NCBI RefSeq assembly: GCF_013364215.1
Contig: NZ_CP054923.1
Location: forward strand, 4,216,001 to 4,280,000
DNA: 64,000 nucleotides
Reading direction: 5' to 3'
Origin: Verrucosispora sp. NA02020
GTDB taxonomy: Bacteria > Actinomycetota > Actinomycetes > Mycobacteriales > Micromonosporaceae
The notes under the pieces were generated by a model that made no database searches, was not told where the DNA came from, and was given only the letters and a program-made list of their open reading frames with translations. Positions 26,884-34,969 of the stretch are shown in pieces. Both the position numbers and the translations under genes were made by a program. The first letter of the stretch is position 1; the number at the start of each line of letters is the position of its first letter.

Positions 26884-27028
26884 CACAAGCTCCATTCGGG
26901 GGTAGACGCCACCCACAGGGGGATCGAGAGTGACGCGAACGCCGTCAGGCGCTAGAAGAAAGGGGAACCGACGCACCAGATCCGAGGGGGATTCACCGGA
27001 CCAGGCTCACGGCGCCGGGTCGATACAC

Positions 27029-27271
27029 AACCACCTGCGGAGCCGGACCATTCCCGGGGGGCGTATCCGGGAGGACCTCGCGGCGTCGGGATCACAACCA
27101 CCGACCCGGCCGCATCATTCCCGGGGATGTCCGCGAGCCTCGCGGCGCCGGGACCAGATACAACGACCGACCGAGCCAGGACATTCCGGCATCCGCCCGC
27201 CACCCGCGACGGGGTGGGATCCTGCTCTGTCAGCCAGCGGGTTACAACGCCACCGGCCCCACCCCGATTCC
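27029..27271 (-). promoter_or_regulatory. Array of four ECF-type promoters (GGAAT-N18-GTT)
   Basis: On the minus strand, four exact GGAAT-18 nt-GTT motifs: 27271-27246, 27187-27162, 27121-27096 and 27054-27029. The inner ones lie on a direct repeat of about 66 bp that also carries CGCCGCGAGG-like text after the -10. The consensus and spacing are those of the Streptomyces SigR / mycobacterial SigH family. The nearest one gives a leader of about 140 nt before the gene start at 26883. Together with the leader this explains the gene-free stretch from 26884 to 27468. Confidence 0.8.
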
Positions 27272-27468
27272 GCCCAGGCGTACCCGATATTCAGACATTC
27301 TGCGCGCCCTGGCTGAGATTGGCACACCGAGCAACGGCCTGCGTACCGCCTTGCCGCCCGTACACCTGGCTTTCTTGAGTGCGCCGCGCGGGCCGGGTGA
27401 GCGGCGTTGCGGCAGGTGGACGAAAGTCGCGGGTCCGGTATGGGATGGGCTGGGGTTACCCTGACAGC

Positions 27469-27810
27469 ATGCAGGCGGTCTCCCCCACCACGTCCGGCGT
27501 GGCCTTTCTGGCCCGACCCGGGCGCCCCACGCTGGTGACCGGGACGTTGACCGAGCTGCGCGGGCCCACCCGGGGCGTGGTCGAGCTACCGGTACGCCTG
27601 ATGTGGTGCGCCGACCGCGCCTTCGACCTGGCCGACCCCGACCAGGTGCTCTGGATGTACGAGAACGTCCTGCGGGAGACCACCAACGTCGACGACCTGC
27701 GCAGTCTCGTCGACGGCCGGACGTTGCGGCGCGTGTGGCGACAGTTGAACCTGCCACGGGGCGTACGGCTGGCCTGGGAGACCCGGCATCGAGGTCTCCG
27801 ATCGGCGTGA
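27469..27810 (+). CDS. Conserved protein coupled to an AbiEii-like nucleotidyltransferase
   Basis: 113 residues. It begins MQAVSPTTSGVAFLARPGRP and carries a helical C-terminal half (LADPDQVLWMYENVLRETTNVDDLRSLV). I do not recognise the family. Its stop overlaps the GTG of the nucleotidyltransferase gene (GTGA), so the two proteins are made together. By position it could be the partner or antidote of the transferase, but it does not show the winged helix of AbiEi. No strong ribosome site precedes the ATG. Confidence 0.7.
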   Translation: MQAVSPTTSGVAFLARPGRPTLVTGTLTELRGPTRGVVELPVRLMWCADRAFDLADPDQVLWMYENVLRETTNVDDLRSLVDGRTLRRVWRQLNLPRGVRLAWETRHRGLRSA

Positions 27811-28466
27811 CCGGCCCGCACCCGCACGAGTTCTATCGCGAGGTGGCCCGGGTGGCGCTGGACGTAGCCGGGCCGCACCGCTTCGTCCTCGGCGGCGGGG
27901 TCGCGTGGGCGGCGTACGGGCTGGTCACCCGACCCACCGAGGACGTCGACCTGTTCGCGGACGTGGAGGGCGCGGCGGCGGCGGCTGCGGCCGGGGTACG
28001 GGCGGCGCTGGAGGCGGCCGGGTTCGAGGTGGTCGACGCGGACCCGGACAGTGACCTCGGCGGCCTTTTCGAGGGCTTCGACCGGGACATGCGGGACTTC
28101 GTGGTCGCCCGGGACGGCCGGCAGATCCGGCTCAGCCTGGCCCGGCTGGACCGGCACCGCAGTCCGGTGGTGATGGAGTTCGGGCCGGTGATGGACGTGC
28201 GCGATCTGATCGCCAACAAGACCGCCGCCCTGGTCAACCGGCGGGAGGTACGCGACTACATCGACGTCGCCTCCGCGTTGGAGCACCGGTCCGTCGGCGA
28301 ACTGTTGGCGTTGGCCCGGCAACTCGACCCGGCCCTCGACGACGAGGACGTACGCGAGGCCGGGCACTACCTCGACCGGATCCCGGACGGGCGGTTCGCC
28401 CGGTACGGGCTCGGCCCGGCCGACATCGCCCGGATCCGCCGACACCTGGCCGCCTGGCCCCGCTGA
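27807..28466 (+). CDS. AbiEii-like nucleotidyltransferase
   Basis: 219 residues with a minimal nucleotidyltransferase fold: FVLGGGVAWAAYGLVTRPTEDVDLFADV (about 24-51) gives the Gly-rich motif and the D-x-D metal site, as in AbiEii/AbiGii toxins. A later helical region includes IANKTAALVNRREVRDYIDV, also usual in this family. AbiE systems are type IV-like toxin-antitoxin or phage abortive systems in which the transferase is the toxin. GTG 27807 overlaps the preceding gene. A perfect terminator hairpin follows 100 nt downstream. Confidence 0.85.
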   Translation: MTGPHPHEFYREVARVALDVAGPHRFVLGGGVAWAAYGLVTRPTEDVDLFADVEGAAAAAAAGVRAALEAAGFEVVDADPDSDLGGLFEGFDRDMRDFVVARDGRQIRLSLARLDRHRSPVVMEFGPVMDVRDLIANKTAALVNRREVRDYIDVASALEHRSVGELLALARQLDPALDDEDVREAGHYLDRIPDGRFARYGLGPADIARIRRHLAAWPR

Positions 28467-28565
28467 CCCACCCGGCGGCGGCGCGCCCACGCCCAGCGGG
28501 GCGGACGGGCGGGCACCGCCGCGCGACCGTGCCAGCGGGGCGACGGCGCCGGCGGCTTGTGCGTT

Positions 28566-28613
28566 AGGAAGGGTCCCCTGCTATGCACGAGGCGTTAGCA
28601 GGGGACCCTTCCT
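28566..28613. terminator. Bidirectional terminator, palindromic element copy B
   Basis: Perfect 18-bp inverted repeat (AGGAAGGGTCCCCTGCTA and its complement) with a 12-nt loop. It lies between the convergent nucleotidyltransferase and SDR genes, 8 nt from the SDR stop. It shares the GGAAGGG and CCTGCTA text of copies A, C and D but has a different loop. Confidence 0.88.
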
Positions 28614-28620
28614 TGCGTCC

Positions 28621-29523
28621 TCACTTGGTGAAGCGACCACCCGTGACGCCGAGGATCTCGCCGGTGACGTAGCTCGACTCCTGCGAGGCGAAGAAGACGA
28701 ACGCGGGCGCCAACTCGGCGGGCTGACCGGCCCGGCCGACCGGCGTGTCCTGACCGAACTGCTCCACCTTCTCCTTCGGCATGGTCGCCGGGATCAACGG
28801 GGTCCAGATCGGGCCCGGCGCGACCGCGTTTACCCGGATGCCCCGGTCCACCACGTCGGCGGCGAGCGCCTTGGTGAAGTTCGCGATCGCCGCCTTGGTG
28901 GTGGCGTAGTCCAGCAACTGCGGCGACGGGTCGAACGCCTGGATCGACGAGGTGTTGATGATCGTCGCGCCGTCGCCCATGTGCGGCAGGGCCGCCTTGC
29001 ACAGCCAGAACATCGCGTACACGTTGGTCTTGAAGACCCGGTCGAACTGCTCGGTGCTGATGCCCGCGATGCCCTTCTCCTGGGCCATCTGGTACGCCGC
29101 GTTGTTGACCAGGATGTCGATGCCGCCGAGGTCGCTCACCGCCCGCTCGATCAACGTCTCGCAGTTGCGTTCGTCGGCGATGTCGCCGCGGATCGCGATC
29201 CCCCTCCGGCCGGCGGCCTCGATCAGCCGTACGGTCTCCTGCGCGTCGGCGTCCTCCTCCTCGCCGAGGTACGAGATCAGCACGTCCGCGCCCTCCCGGG
29301 CGTAGGCGATCGCCACCGCTCGGCCGATGCCGGAGTCACCGCCGGTGATCAGCGCCTTCTTGCCGTCGAGCTTGCCGGTCCCCCGGTACGTCTTCTCGCC
29401 GTGGTCCGGCTCGGGGGCCATGTCGTCGGTCCGCCCCGGCGGCGACTGCTGCTGGCGTGGCTGACCCGACTGCTGGCCGTACTGCTCGGTCGGGTCCTGC
29501 GGGGTGTGCTGGTTCTCGCTCAC
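28621..29523 (-). CDS. Short-chain dehydrogenase of the general-stress YhdF/YdaD type
   Basis: 300 residues. A hydrophilic Gln/Pro/Asp-rich leader (about 1-50) precedes a classical SDR domain: ITGGDSGIGRAVA (NAD(P) site, about 60), DILVNNAAYQ, SS and YATTKAA (catalytic Ser-Tyr-Lys, about 200-210), and APGPIWTPLIP. Long-headed SDRs of this type are stress-induced in Bacillus and actinobacteria; the substrate is unknown. GTG 29523 has GAGGAG upstream. A promoter with a box shared with the 11.7 kb promoter lies about 155 nt upstream. Confidence 0.93.
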   Translation of the reverse strand: MSENQHTPQDPTEQYGQQSGQPRQQQSPPGRTDDMAPEPDHGEKTYRGTGKLDGKKALITGGDSGIGRAVAIAYAREGADVLISYLGEEEDADAQETVRLIEAAGRRGIAIRGDIADERNCETLIERAVSDLGGIDILVNNAAYQMAQEKGIAGISTEQFDRVFKTNVYAMFWLCKAALPHMGDGATIINTSSIQAFDPSPQLLDYATTKAAIANFTKALAADVVDRGIRVNAVAPGPIWTPLIPATMPKEKVEQFGQDTPVGRAGQPAELAPAFVFFASQESSYVTGEILGVTGGRFTK

Positions 29524-29677
29524 GGGTGTCTCCTCGGTGCGCCGGCTGTTGTCCTCACCGATCGCCCTACCCGCCGTCGGTGGCCGGAAACAGCCGCGCA
29601 CTGATGAGACTGCTGTGCCTCCCGATGGCCCCTGGGGCGTCGCTTCGGTCGGTGGTGGCCGTCACCACGGCTAGAGC

Positions 29678-29706
29678 ATCCTAGGATCCTGGTAGAAAGG
29701 GGATCA
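29678..29706 (-). promoter_or_regulatory. Candidate promoter of the SDR gene, with shared downstream box
   Basis: Minus strand: TGATCC (29706-29701), 17 nt, TAGGAT (29683-29678), then GCTCTAGCCGTGGTGACGG, nearly the same as downstream of the promoter at 11732-11761. The -35 again overlaps the stop codon of the upstream gene. The ATCCTAGGAT palindrome spans the -10. Confidence 0.5.
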
Positions 29707-30846
29707 GGGGGACGTGCGCGGACGGGGCAGCCGGGCGGCTACCGCCAGGGCCACCCGCACCGGCTTCTGGGCCACCAGCTCGTCGAAACCGGCCCCGCCC
29801 CGGCAGAACCGGGTGAACGCCCGCCAGCCGGGCGGCGTCGCGATCGCCGCGTGCAGGATCTCCGGACGTCGGGCGAACGCGGCGAGCAGGCGGTACCCGG
29901 CCCGCATCGACGGCACCAGCCGCTGCGTCACCGCCCGCTCGTAGCCGGCCAGATCGTCGTCGGCGACCGCGTCACCGGCCAGCTCACCGGAGCGCAGGGC
30001 GTAGCTGATCCCCTCCCGGGTCCAGGGTTCCAGCAGCCCGGCGGCGTCCCCGGCGACCAGCACCCGATCCCGCCGCAGCGGCGAGTCCTCCGCCCGGCAC
30101 CGCGTCAGGTGCCCCGAGTCGTGCGCCGGACGGATCCCGGCCAGGCCCAGCCGGTCCACGAACCGGCGCAGGTACTCGCGGGTGCGGTCCCCCTCGCCCC
30201 GCCCCGCGATCACCCCGACCGTCAACCGGTCGCCTTTGGGGAAGAGCCAGCCGTACGACCCCGGCAGCGGACCCCAGTCGAGCAGCACCCGGTGTCGCCA
30301 CCGCTCCTGCTCCGTCGGCGGCACCGGCAACTCCACCTCCAACCCGAGATCCACCTGCCGGTACCGCACCCCGACATGTCGGCCACTGACCCCCGAGGAG
30401 CCGTCGGCACCGACCACGGTCCGGGCCAGCACCGTGTCGCCGTCGGCCAGCCGCAGGCGTACGACCTCGGGGGTCTGGTCGAGCGCGCGGACCGCGACCC
30501 GCTCGCGGACCTCGGCGCCGGCGGCCACCGCGGCGGCCCGCAACCGGTCGTCGAACTCCTCCCGCCGCACCATGCTCACCAGCGGACCGTCCCGGTGCCG
30601 GCGGGTGAGCGCGCGTCGCCCGTCCAGGGTGAAGGTGACCCGGTCGACGGCGTCGTGGGCGGGCACCTCGATCCGACCGGCCACGGCGGCGAGCGAGACG
30701 CCCGTGAGGCCACCGCCGCACGTCTTGTACCGGGGGTGCGCAGCGCGTTCGAGGACCAGCGTGCGGACCCCTCGCCGGGCGGCGGTGTAGGCGGCGGAGA
30801 GGCCGGCGGGACCGCCGCCGATCACCACGAGTTCCCAGACGGTCAC
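29704..30846 (-). CDS. Geranylgeranyl reductase-family FAD oxidoreductase
   Basis: 380 residues. An N-terminal FAD-binding dinucleotide fold (ELVVIGGGPAGLSAAYTAARRG, then VLERAAHPRYKTCGGGLTG) and a late RVLVAGDAAGLLEPWTREGISYALRSG (about 262-288) define the GGR/digeranylgeranylglycerophospholipid reductase family. Members reduce prenyl chains of menaquinone, chlorophyll or lipids; which one here is open. GTG 30846; no strong ribosome site is seen. The gene stands alone, divergent from the small winged-helix gene. Confidence 0.9.
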   Translation of the reverse strand: MTVWELVVIGGGPAGLSAAYTAARRGVRTLVLERAAHPRYKTCGGGLTGVSLAAVAGRIEVPAHDAVDRVTFTLDGRRALTRRHRDGPLVSMVRREEFDDRLRAAAVAAGAEVRERVAVRALDQTPEVVRLRLADGDTVLARTVVGADGSSGVSGRHVGVRYRQVDLGLEVELPVPPTEQERWRHRVLLDWGPLPGSYGWLFPKGDRLTVGVIAGRGEGDRTREYLRRFVDRLGLAGIRPAHDSGHLTRCRAEDSPLRRDRVLVAGDAAGLLEPWTREGISYALRSGELAGDAVADDDLAGYERAVTQRLVPSMRAGYRLLAAFARRPEILHAAIATPPGWRAFTRFCRGGAGFDELVAQKPVRVALAVAARLPRPRTSP

Positions 30847-30985
30847 GGCAGCAGCCTAGGTGAGCCGCCGCGTCGCCAGGGGGCGGCGCGCCACCGGCCG
30901 ACCGGGGCGCATCTTCGGCGCCGCGCCGGGTAAGCGCGCCCGGCAGACCGCCCACGACCGGCGGTCGGAGCCCAAGGAGGAAACC

Positions 30986-31222
30986 ATGCAGGAGGTCCAG
31001 CTGTCGGACGTCGAGGCTCGGGTGTACGACGCGGTGGCGGCCCTGGAGGTACGCGGACAGGTCCCCTACCCCGACCTGATCGCCCAGGAGTGCGGCCTGA
31101 CCGAGGAGGAGTTGCAGACCACGCTGCACCTGCTCACCGAGAAGAACCTGCTCCACCGGGAGGACTCGCCGATGGCCGGGCTCGACTTCGGCCCGCGCTT
31201 CTGCGCCCAGCAGCTCACCTGA
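30986..31222 (+). CDS. Small winged-helix-like protein
   Basis: 78 residues: LSDVEARVYDAVAALEVRGQVPYPDLIAQECGLTEEELQTTLHLLTEKNLLHRE reads as a compact winged helix, with no other domain. It could be a small DNA-binding protein or an antagonist. ATG 30986 has a perfect AAGGAGG, so it is well translated. The drug-exporter gene starts 36 nt after its stop on the same strand, so it may regulate or be cotranscribed with it (inference). Confidence 0.8.
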   Translation: MQEVQLSDVEARVYDAVAALEVRGQVPYPDLIAQECGLTEEELQTTLHLLTEKNLLHREDSPMAGLDFGPRFCAQQLT

Positions 31223-31258
31223 CGGCGTGGCTCCCGCACCGGGCGCGACAGGGGGGCG

Positions 31259-32689
31259 ATGAGCGCCACCGGCACCGACACGTACGACGACCGGCGACGG
31301 TGGCAGGCCCTGGGCGTCGGGCTGGTCGCGGCGTTCATGACGCTGCTCGACATCAGCATCGTCAACGTGGCCATCCCCTCGTTGGACCGGGCCCTGGGCG
31401 CCGGGCCGAGCGACCTGCAGTGGGTGCTCTCCGGGTACGCGTTGACCTTCGGCCTGGTGCTGGTGCCGGCCGGTCGGTTCGGCGACGTGCACGGCCGACG
31501 CAACGCCTTCGTGTTCGGCATCGCCCTGTTCACCGTGACCAGCGCCGTCGCCGGACTCGCCCAGTCACCCGGCTGGCTGGTCGCCGCCCGACTGCTCCAG
31601 GGTGCCGCCGCCGGTCTGGTGAACCCGCAGGTGACCGGCCTCATCCAGCAGCTGTTCCAGGGTCCGGAACGGGCCCGGCCGTTCGGGCTGCTCGGCGCCA
31701 CCATCGGCATCTCCACCGCGGTCGGCCCGTTGCTCGGCGGCCTGCTGATCGCCGCCGGTGGCCCCGAACACGGCTGGCGGTGGGTCTTCTTCGTCAACGT
31801 GCCGGTCGGCATCGTCGCGGTGATCCTCGGCTGGCGGCTGCTGCCCCGCCACCCGATCGGTCAGGTGGTACGCCGTCGCGCCGACCCGATCGGCGTGGTG
31901 CTGCTCGGTGTCGGCGTGACCCTGGTGCTGCTGCCGCTGGTCCAGCGGGAACAGTGGCACGGCCCGGCCAAGTGGCTACTGCTCCCCGCCGGCCTGGTCA
32001 CCCTGGTCGGCTTCGCGCTCTGGGAGCGGCGGTACGCACGCCAGGGTCCACCCCTGTTCGACATCCGCCTCTTCACCCGCCAGTCGTACGCGCTGGGTTC
32101 CCTGATCGCGTTGATCTACTTCGGTGGCTTCACCGCGATCTTCTTCATCTTCACGCTGTACCTGCAGAACGGACGCGGCTACAGTGCGCTGGTCGCCGGA
32201 CTGGCGATCACACCGTTCGCCCTCGGGTCGGCCGTCGCCTCGGCCGTCGGCGGGCGGATCGTCAACCGCTACGGTCGGCCGCTGGTCGCCGTCGGGCTGC
32301 TCGCCGTGGTGGTCGGCCTCGGCCTGGTAGCGCTCGCCATCGAGCTGGCGCCGCACGCGCCCGTCCCCTGGGTGACCGCCGCACCGCTGCTGCTGGCCGG
32401 GCTGGGCAGCGGCCTGGTGATCGCCCCGAACCAGACACTGACCCTGGCGCAGGTGCCGGTGCCGCAGGCGGGCAGCGGTGCGGGGATGCTCCAGACCGGT
32501 CAGCGCATCGGCTCGGCGGCCGGGATCGCCGCCGTCGGCGCGGTCTTCTTCTCGGTCGTGGCCAGCGGGGACAACGCCTGGTCGAAAGCCTTCGAGCGGT
32601 CCCTGCTCGTGTCCGCCGGCATCATCGCCCTGGCACTGCTCGTAGCCCTCGTCGACATCGCCCGTCATCATCGCCGTGGTCGGATGTAA
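31259..32689 (+). CDS. MFS drug exporter, DHA2 (EmrB/QacA) family
   Basis: 476 residues, 14 predicted membrane helices. Early motif DISIVNVAIPSLDRAL (motif D1-like), GRFGDVHGRRNAFVFG (motif A, about 73-88), and AARLLQGAAAGLVNPQVTGLI (motif B/C) are DHA2 signatures. Exports drugs or metabolites with protons; the substrate is unknown. ATG 31259 follows GGGGGC. Its stop codon (32687-32689) lies inside the first arm of palindromic element copy C. Confidence 0.92.
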   Translation: MSATGTDTYDDRRRWQALGVGLVAAFMTLLDISIVNVAIPSLDRALGAGPSDLQWVLSGYALTFGLVLVPAGRFGDVHGRRNAFVFGIALFTVTSAVAGLAQSPGWLVAARLLQGAAAGLVNPQVTGLIQQLFQGPERARPFGLLGATIGISTAVGPLLGGLLIAAGGPEHGWRWVFFVNVPVGIVAVILGWRLLPRHPIGQVVRRRADPIGVVLLGVGVTLVLLPLVQREQWHGPAKWLLLPAGLVTLVGFALWERRYARQGPPLFDIRLFTRQSYALGSLIALIYFGGFTAIFFIFTLYLQNGRGYSALVAGLAITPFALGSAVASAVGGRIVNRYGRPLVAVGLLAVVVGLGLVALAIELAPHAPVPWVTAAPLLLAGLGSGLVIAPNQTLTLAQVPVPQAGSGAGMLQTGQRIGSAAGIAAVGAVFFSVVASGDNAWSKAFERSLLVSAGIIALALLVALVDIARHHRRGRM

Positions 32690-32742
32690 GCAGGGGTCCC
32701 CTGCTATCGCCTGGTGTATAGGAAGGACCCCTGCTTACATCC
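32682..32742. repeat. Palindromic intergenic element, copy C
   Basis: Perfect 18-bp arms (GGATGTAAGCAGGGGTCC at 32682-32699 and its complement at 32725-32742) with a 25-nt loop that carries the family text CCTGCTATCGCCTGGTGTATAGGA. The TAA stop of the exporter gene is in the left arm. It sits between convergent genes and should terminate both. Confidence 0.85.
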
Positions 32743-32792
32743 CACCCCGCTGTACACCGCAAGTCGTGCGGGGATCCGGGGTGCGGGACAGA

Positions 32793-32833
32793 CGCTGCCG
32801 GCCGGTACCCGTGGTGGGTACCGGCCGGCAGCG
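32793..32833 (-). terminator. Terminator hairpin of the 32.9 kb lysozyme-like gene
   Basis: Perfect 18-bp stem (arms 32793-32810 and 32816-32833) with loop GTGGT, same core as at 26216-26248. It lies about 44 nt past the gene's stop codon. Confidence 0.8.
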
Positions 32834-32876
32834 TTCTTGCTCCCCCTTGTGCGAGGAAAGTCTGTTCGGTGTGGGG

Positions 32877-33461
32877 TCAGCTGTTCCAGTGCTCGGCGAC
32901 GAGGTCGGCGGCCTGCTGCTCCCACTGGGCGTAGTGATCCGGGAACGCCGACACCTGCACCGTCTGCGCCGCCACCGTCAACGGCATGTCCTGCCAGCCG
33001 TCGACCTGCTTCAGGCCCTTCAGGAAGGCGAGGGTGGAGTACTCGGGGTCGGTGATCTGCTCCACCGTGCCCCAACCAGACGACGGACGCTGCTGGAACA
33101 AGCCCTGCGAATCATGATCGTTACGGTCACCCAGATGACCCAGGTTCTCCAACTTCGACTCCTGAAACGCCGTACCGATCGCGATCACCGCGGCACGCTC
33201 GTCCATACCAGCCTTCTTCGTCGCCGCGATGATCGCCTTCGCGTTGCCGACCTGCTCATCGTCCAGATCGATACGCGACTGGGCACCCTGCACACCATGC
33301 GGAATCAACCTGCCGGAGTCCGGCTTGTCCGCCTGCACCGCCACCAACGAGGTGGGCACGGGGGTGGCGTCAGCCTGCCCGATCGGACCAGCGAACACAC
33401 CACCAGCAAACGCCAGACCAGCAACACCAAGAACACTCTTACGCAACAGCTTCGAGTTCAT
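32877..33461 (-). CDS. Secreted lysozyme-fold (transglycosylase-like) protein, copy 2
   Basis: 194 residues, nearly the same as copy 1. Differences are in the spacer after the signal peptide (ADATPVPTSLVAV against VDATPVTAGSLVAV), SGRLIPH for SGKLIPH, and DGWQDM for DGWEDM. The signal peptide, the putative catalytic Glu in AFQESKL and NDHDSQGLFQQRPS are intact. ATG 33461 follows GGAGCTTGTG. Three ECF-type promoters lie upstream. It lies next to copy 3 on the same strand, about 600 nt away. Confidence 0.85.
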   Translation of the reverse strand: MNSKLLRKSVLGVAGLAFAGGVFAGPIGQADATPVPTSLVAVQADKPDSGRLIPHGVQGAQSRIDLDDEQVGNAKAIIAATKKAGMDERAAVIAIGTAFQESKLENLGHLGDRNDHDSQGLFQQRPSSGWGTVEQITDPEYSTLAFLKGLKQVDGWQDMPLTVAAQTVQVSAFPDHYAQWEQQAADLVAEHWNS

Positions 33462-33614
33462 CACAAGCTCCATTCGGGGGAAGACGCCACCCACCAGGGG
33501 GATTGAGAGTGACGCAAACGCCGTCAGGCGCTAGAAGAAGAGGAAATCCGACGGCAACACGGGCCCGAGAAGGGGAATCACCGGACCAGGTCTTACGGCG
33601 TCGGGTCAATACAC

Positions 33615-33775
33615 AACCACCTGGCAGCCCGCATCATTCCCCGGCCACCCGGAAGCCTGACCCGGCACCGGAACCAGGCATAACCACCGACCAGGCGGGG
33701 TCATTCCAGCCCGCCACCCACCAGCCTGCGCGGTCAGCCACCCGACTACAACGCCCCGACCCCACCCCGCATTCC
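33615..33775 (-). promoter_or_regulatory. Array of three ECF-type promoters (GGAAT-N18-GTT)
   Basis: Exact motifs on the minus strand at 33775-33750, 33707-33682 and 33640-33615, spaced 68 and 67 bp. The nearest gives a leader of about 145 nt. Leader and promoters are close in sequence to those of the 56.7 kb copy, and less so to those of the 26.3 kb copy. Confidence 0.8.
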
Positions 33776-33872
33776 ACCCAACCCCCACCCACGGGCCACC
33801 AGCGAACCGAACATTCGGCGCAAACAGCGCGCCAGCCCATCTCCGCCGTCGCCCGCCTTGCGCGCCAACTCC

Positions 33873-33933
33873 GTTGATCAAGAAGTTTTGGTGCAAGCGC
33901 GACAGGAATCGCGATGCAAACCTCTTGATCAAC
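33873..33933. repeat. Long imperfect inverted repeat with TTGATCAA arms
   Basis: Arms GTTGATCAAGAAGTTT (33873-33888) and AAACCTCTTGATCAAC (33918-33933), one mismatch. The same element, with perfect arms, lies upstream of the promoters at 57777-57836, and the text before both is nearly the same. It lies between copy 3 and the promoters of copy 2, where it may be a terminator or a mobile palindromic repeat. Confidence 0.75.
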
Positions 33934-34022
33934 GCGATCAAAGCGATCTGCGCGGTGCGGCGGAGGGGGCACCGCTCGCCGACCAGGCCGCGCGGAGGGC
34001 GACACCGGGTGGGGGGACGGGA

Positions 34023-34051
34023 ACGGCCGGCCCCGGATCGGGGCCGGCCGT
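34023..34051 (-). terminator. Terminator hairpin of the 34.1 kb lysozyme-like gene
   Basis: Perfect 13-bp inverted repeat ACGGCCGGCCCCG / CGGGGCCGGCCGT with loop GAT, starting 14 nt past the stop codon. Different sequence from the terminators of the other copies. Confidence 0.8.
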
Positions 34052-34065
34052 GGTGGCGAAGCGGG

Positions 34066-34764
34066 TCACCAGAGCTGGGTGACGATGTCCGCCGACTGCT
34101 CCTCCCACTGGGCGTAGTGGAACGGGTACGCCGAGACCTGCACCGTCTGTGCGGCCGTGGTCAACGGCAGGTCCTGCCAGCCGCCGACGTTCTTGAGGGC
34201 CTCGAAGAACACCGTCGAGGAGTACTCGGGGTCGGTGATCTGGTCCACGCTGCCCCAGCCGGTCGACGGGCGCTGCTGGAACAGGCCCTGGGAGTCGTGG
34301 TCGTTGTACGCGCCCAGGTGGCCGAGGTTGTAGAGCTTCGACTCCTGCAGTGCGGTGGCGATGCCGATCACCGCGCCTCGCTCGCCGACGCCGGTGTCCT
34401 TGGCGACCTCGATGATGGTCTTGGCGTTCTGACGCTGCGCGTTGTCGAGGGGTACCCGCGACTGGGCACCCTGCACACCGTGCGGGATCAGGTCGTCGCG
34501 GCTCGGCTTGCCGGGGCGGGGCTTGTCGGTGGTGCCGCCGGTGGTCAGGCCGGACTCGACCGTGGCGCCGGTGGAGTGGCGACCGGTGGCCTTGTCGATG
34601 GCGGCGACGGCGCCCTGGTGCGGGCCGGTGGTGATCGGCGCGGCCACGGCGGTGGGGCCGAGGGCCAGCCCGGTGAGGGCGGTCACGCCCACCACGCTGA
34701 GGGTGGTCTTCCGGTTCGGTTTCGTCGCGATGGCCGGGAGCCATCGAGTGAAGTCCAGCTTCAC
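34066..34764 (-). CDS. Secreted lysozyme-fold (transglycosylase-like) protein, divergent copy 3
   Basis: 232 residues. The signal region is longer (VKLDFTRWLPAIATKPNRKTTLSVVGVTALTG...), followed by a Gly/Thr-rich spacer of about 70 residues and the same domain: GVQGAQSRVPLDNAQ, TALQESKLYNLGHLG and NDHDSQGLFQQRPSTGWGS, ending IVTQLW. It is clearly paralogous to copies 1, 2 and 4 but diverged. GTG 34764 has AAGGG upstream; the frame is open further but shows no signal peptide there. One ECF-type promoter is present. Confidence 0.85.
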   Translation of the reverse strand: MKLDFTRWLPAIATKPNRKTTLSVVGVTALTGLALGPTAVAAPITTGPHQGAVAAIDKATGRHSTGATVESGLTTGGTTDKPRPGKPSRDDLIPHGVQGAQSRVPLDNAQRQNAKTIIEVAKDTGVGERGAVIGIATALQESKLYNLGHLGAYNDHDSQGLFQQRPSTGWGSVDQITDPEYSSTVFFEALKNVGGWQDLPLTTAAQTVQVSAYPFHYAQWEEQSADIVTQLW

Positions 34765-34863
34765 GATGGTTGCCCTTTCAATCGTGCGAGCCGCTCGGGG
34801 TGAGCCGCTCTCGGGGGAAACTGCCGCCGGTCGGGGTGTGGGTGCCGGCGCTATGGGGAACAC

Positions 34864-34889
34864 AACCCGCCCGACGTGTCGGTCATTCC
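34864..34889 (-). promoter_or_regulatory. ECF-type promoter (GGAAT-N18-GTT) of the 34.1 kb gene
   Basis: Exact GGAAT (34889-34885), 18 nt, GTT (34866-34864) on the minus strand, about 100 nt before the start at 34764. Single copy, against three or four at the related genes. Confidence 0.75.
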
Positions 34890-34969
34890 AGGCATGCCCG
34901 ACTTGCCCCGCACCGTGGCCCAGGTCACCTATCGCGCCAGGACCTCAGGTGCCGGAGCGGACGGAGGAC

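Noticed and set aside
26884..27028. ydaO/c-di-AMP riboswitch in the lysozyme-like leaders
   Set aside because: GGTGAATC-like text is present in copy 1, but the conserved CAGCTAACC...GTAGGC end of that class is missing in all copies.
27029..27271. CRISPR-like array from the 66-bp repeats
   Set aside because: Repeats are promoter units with degenerate sequence, not identical repeats with unique spacers, and there are no cas genes.
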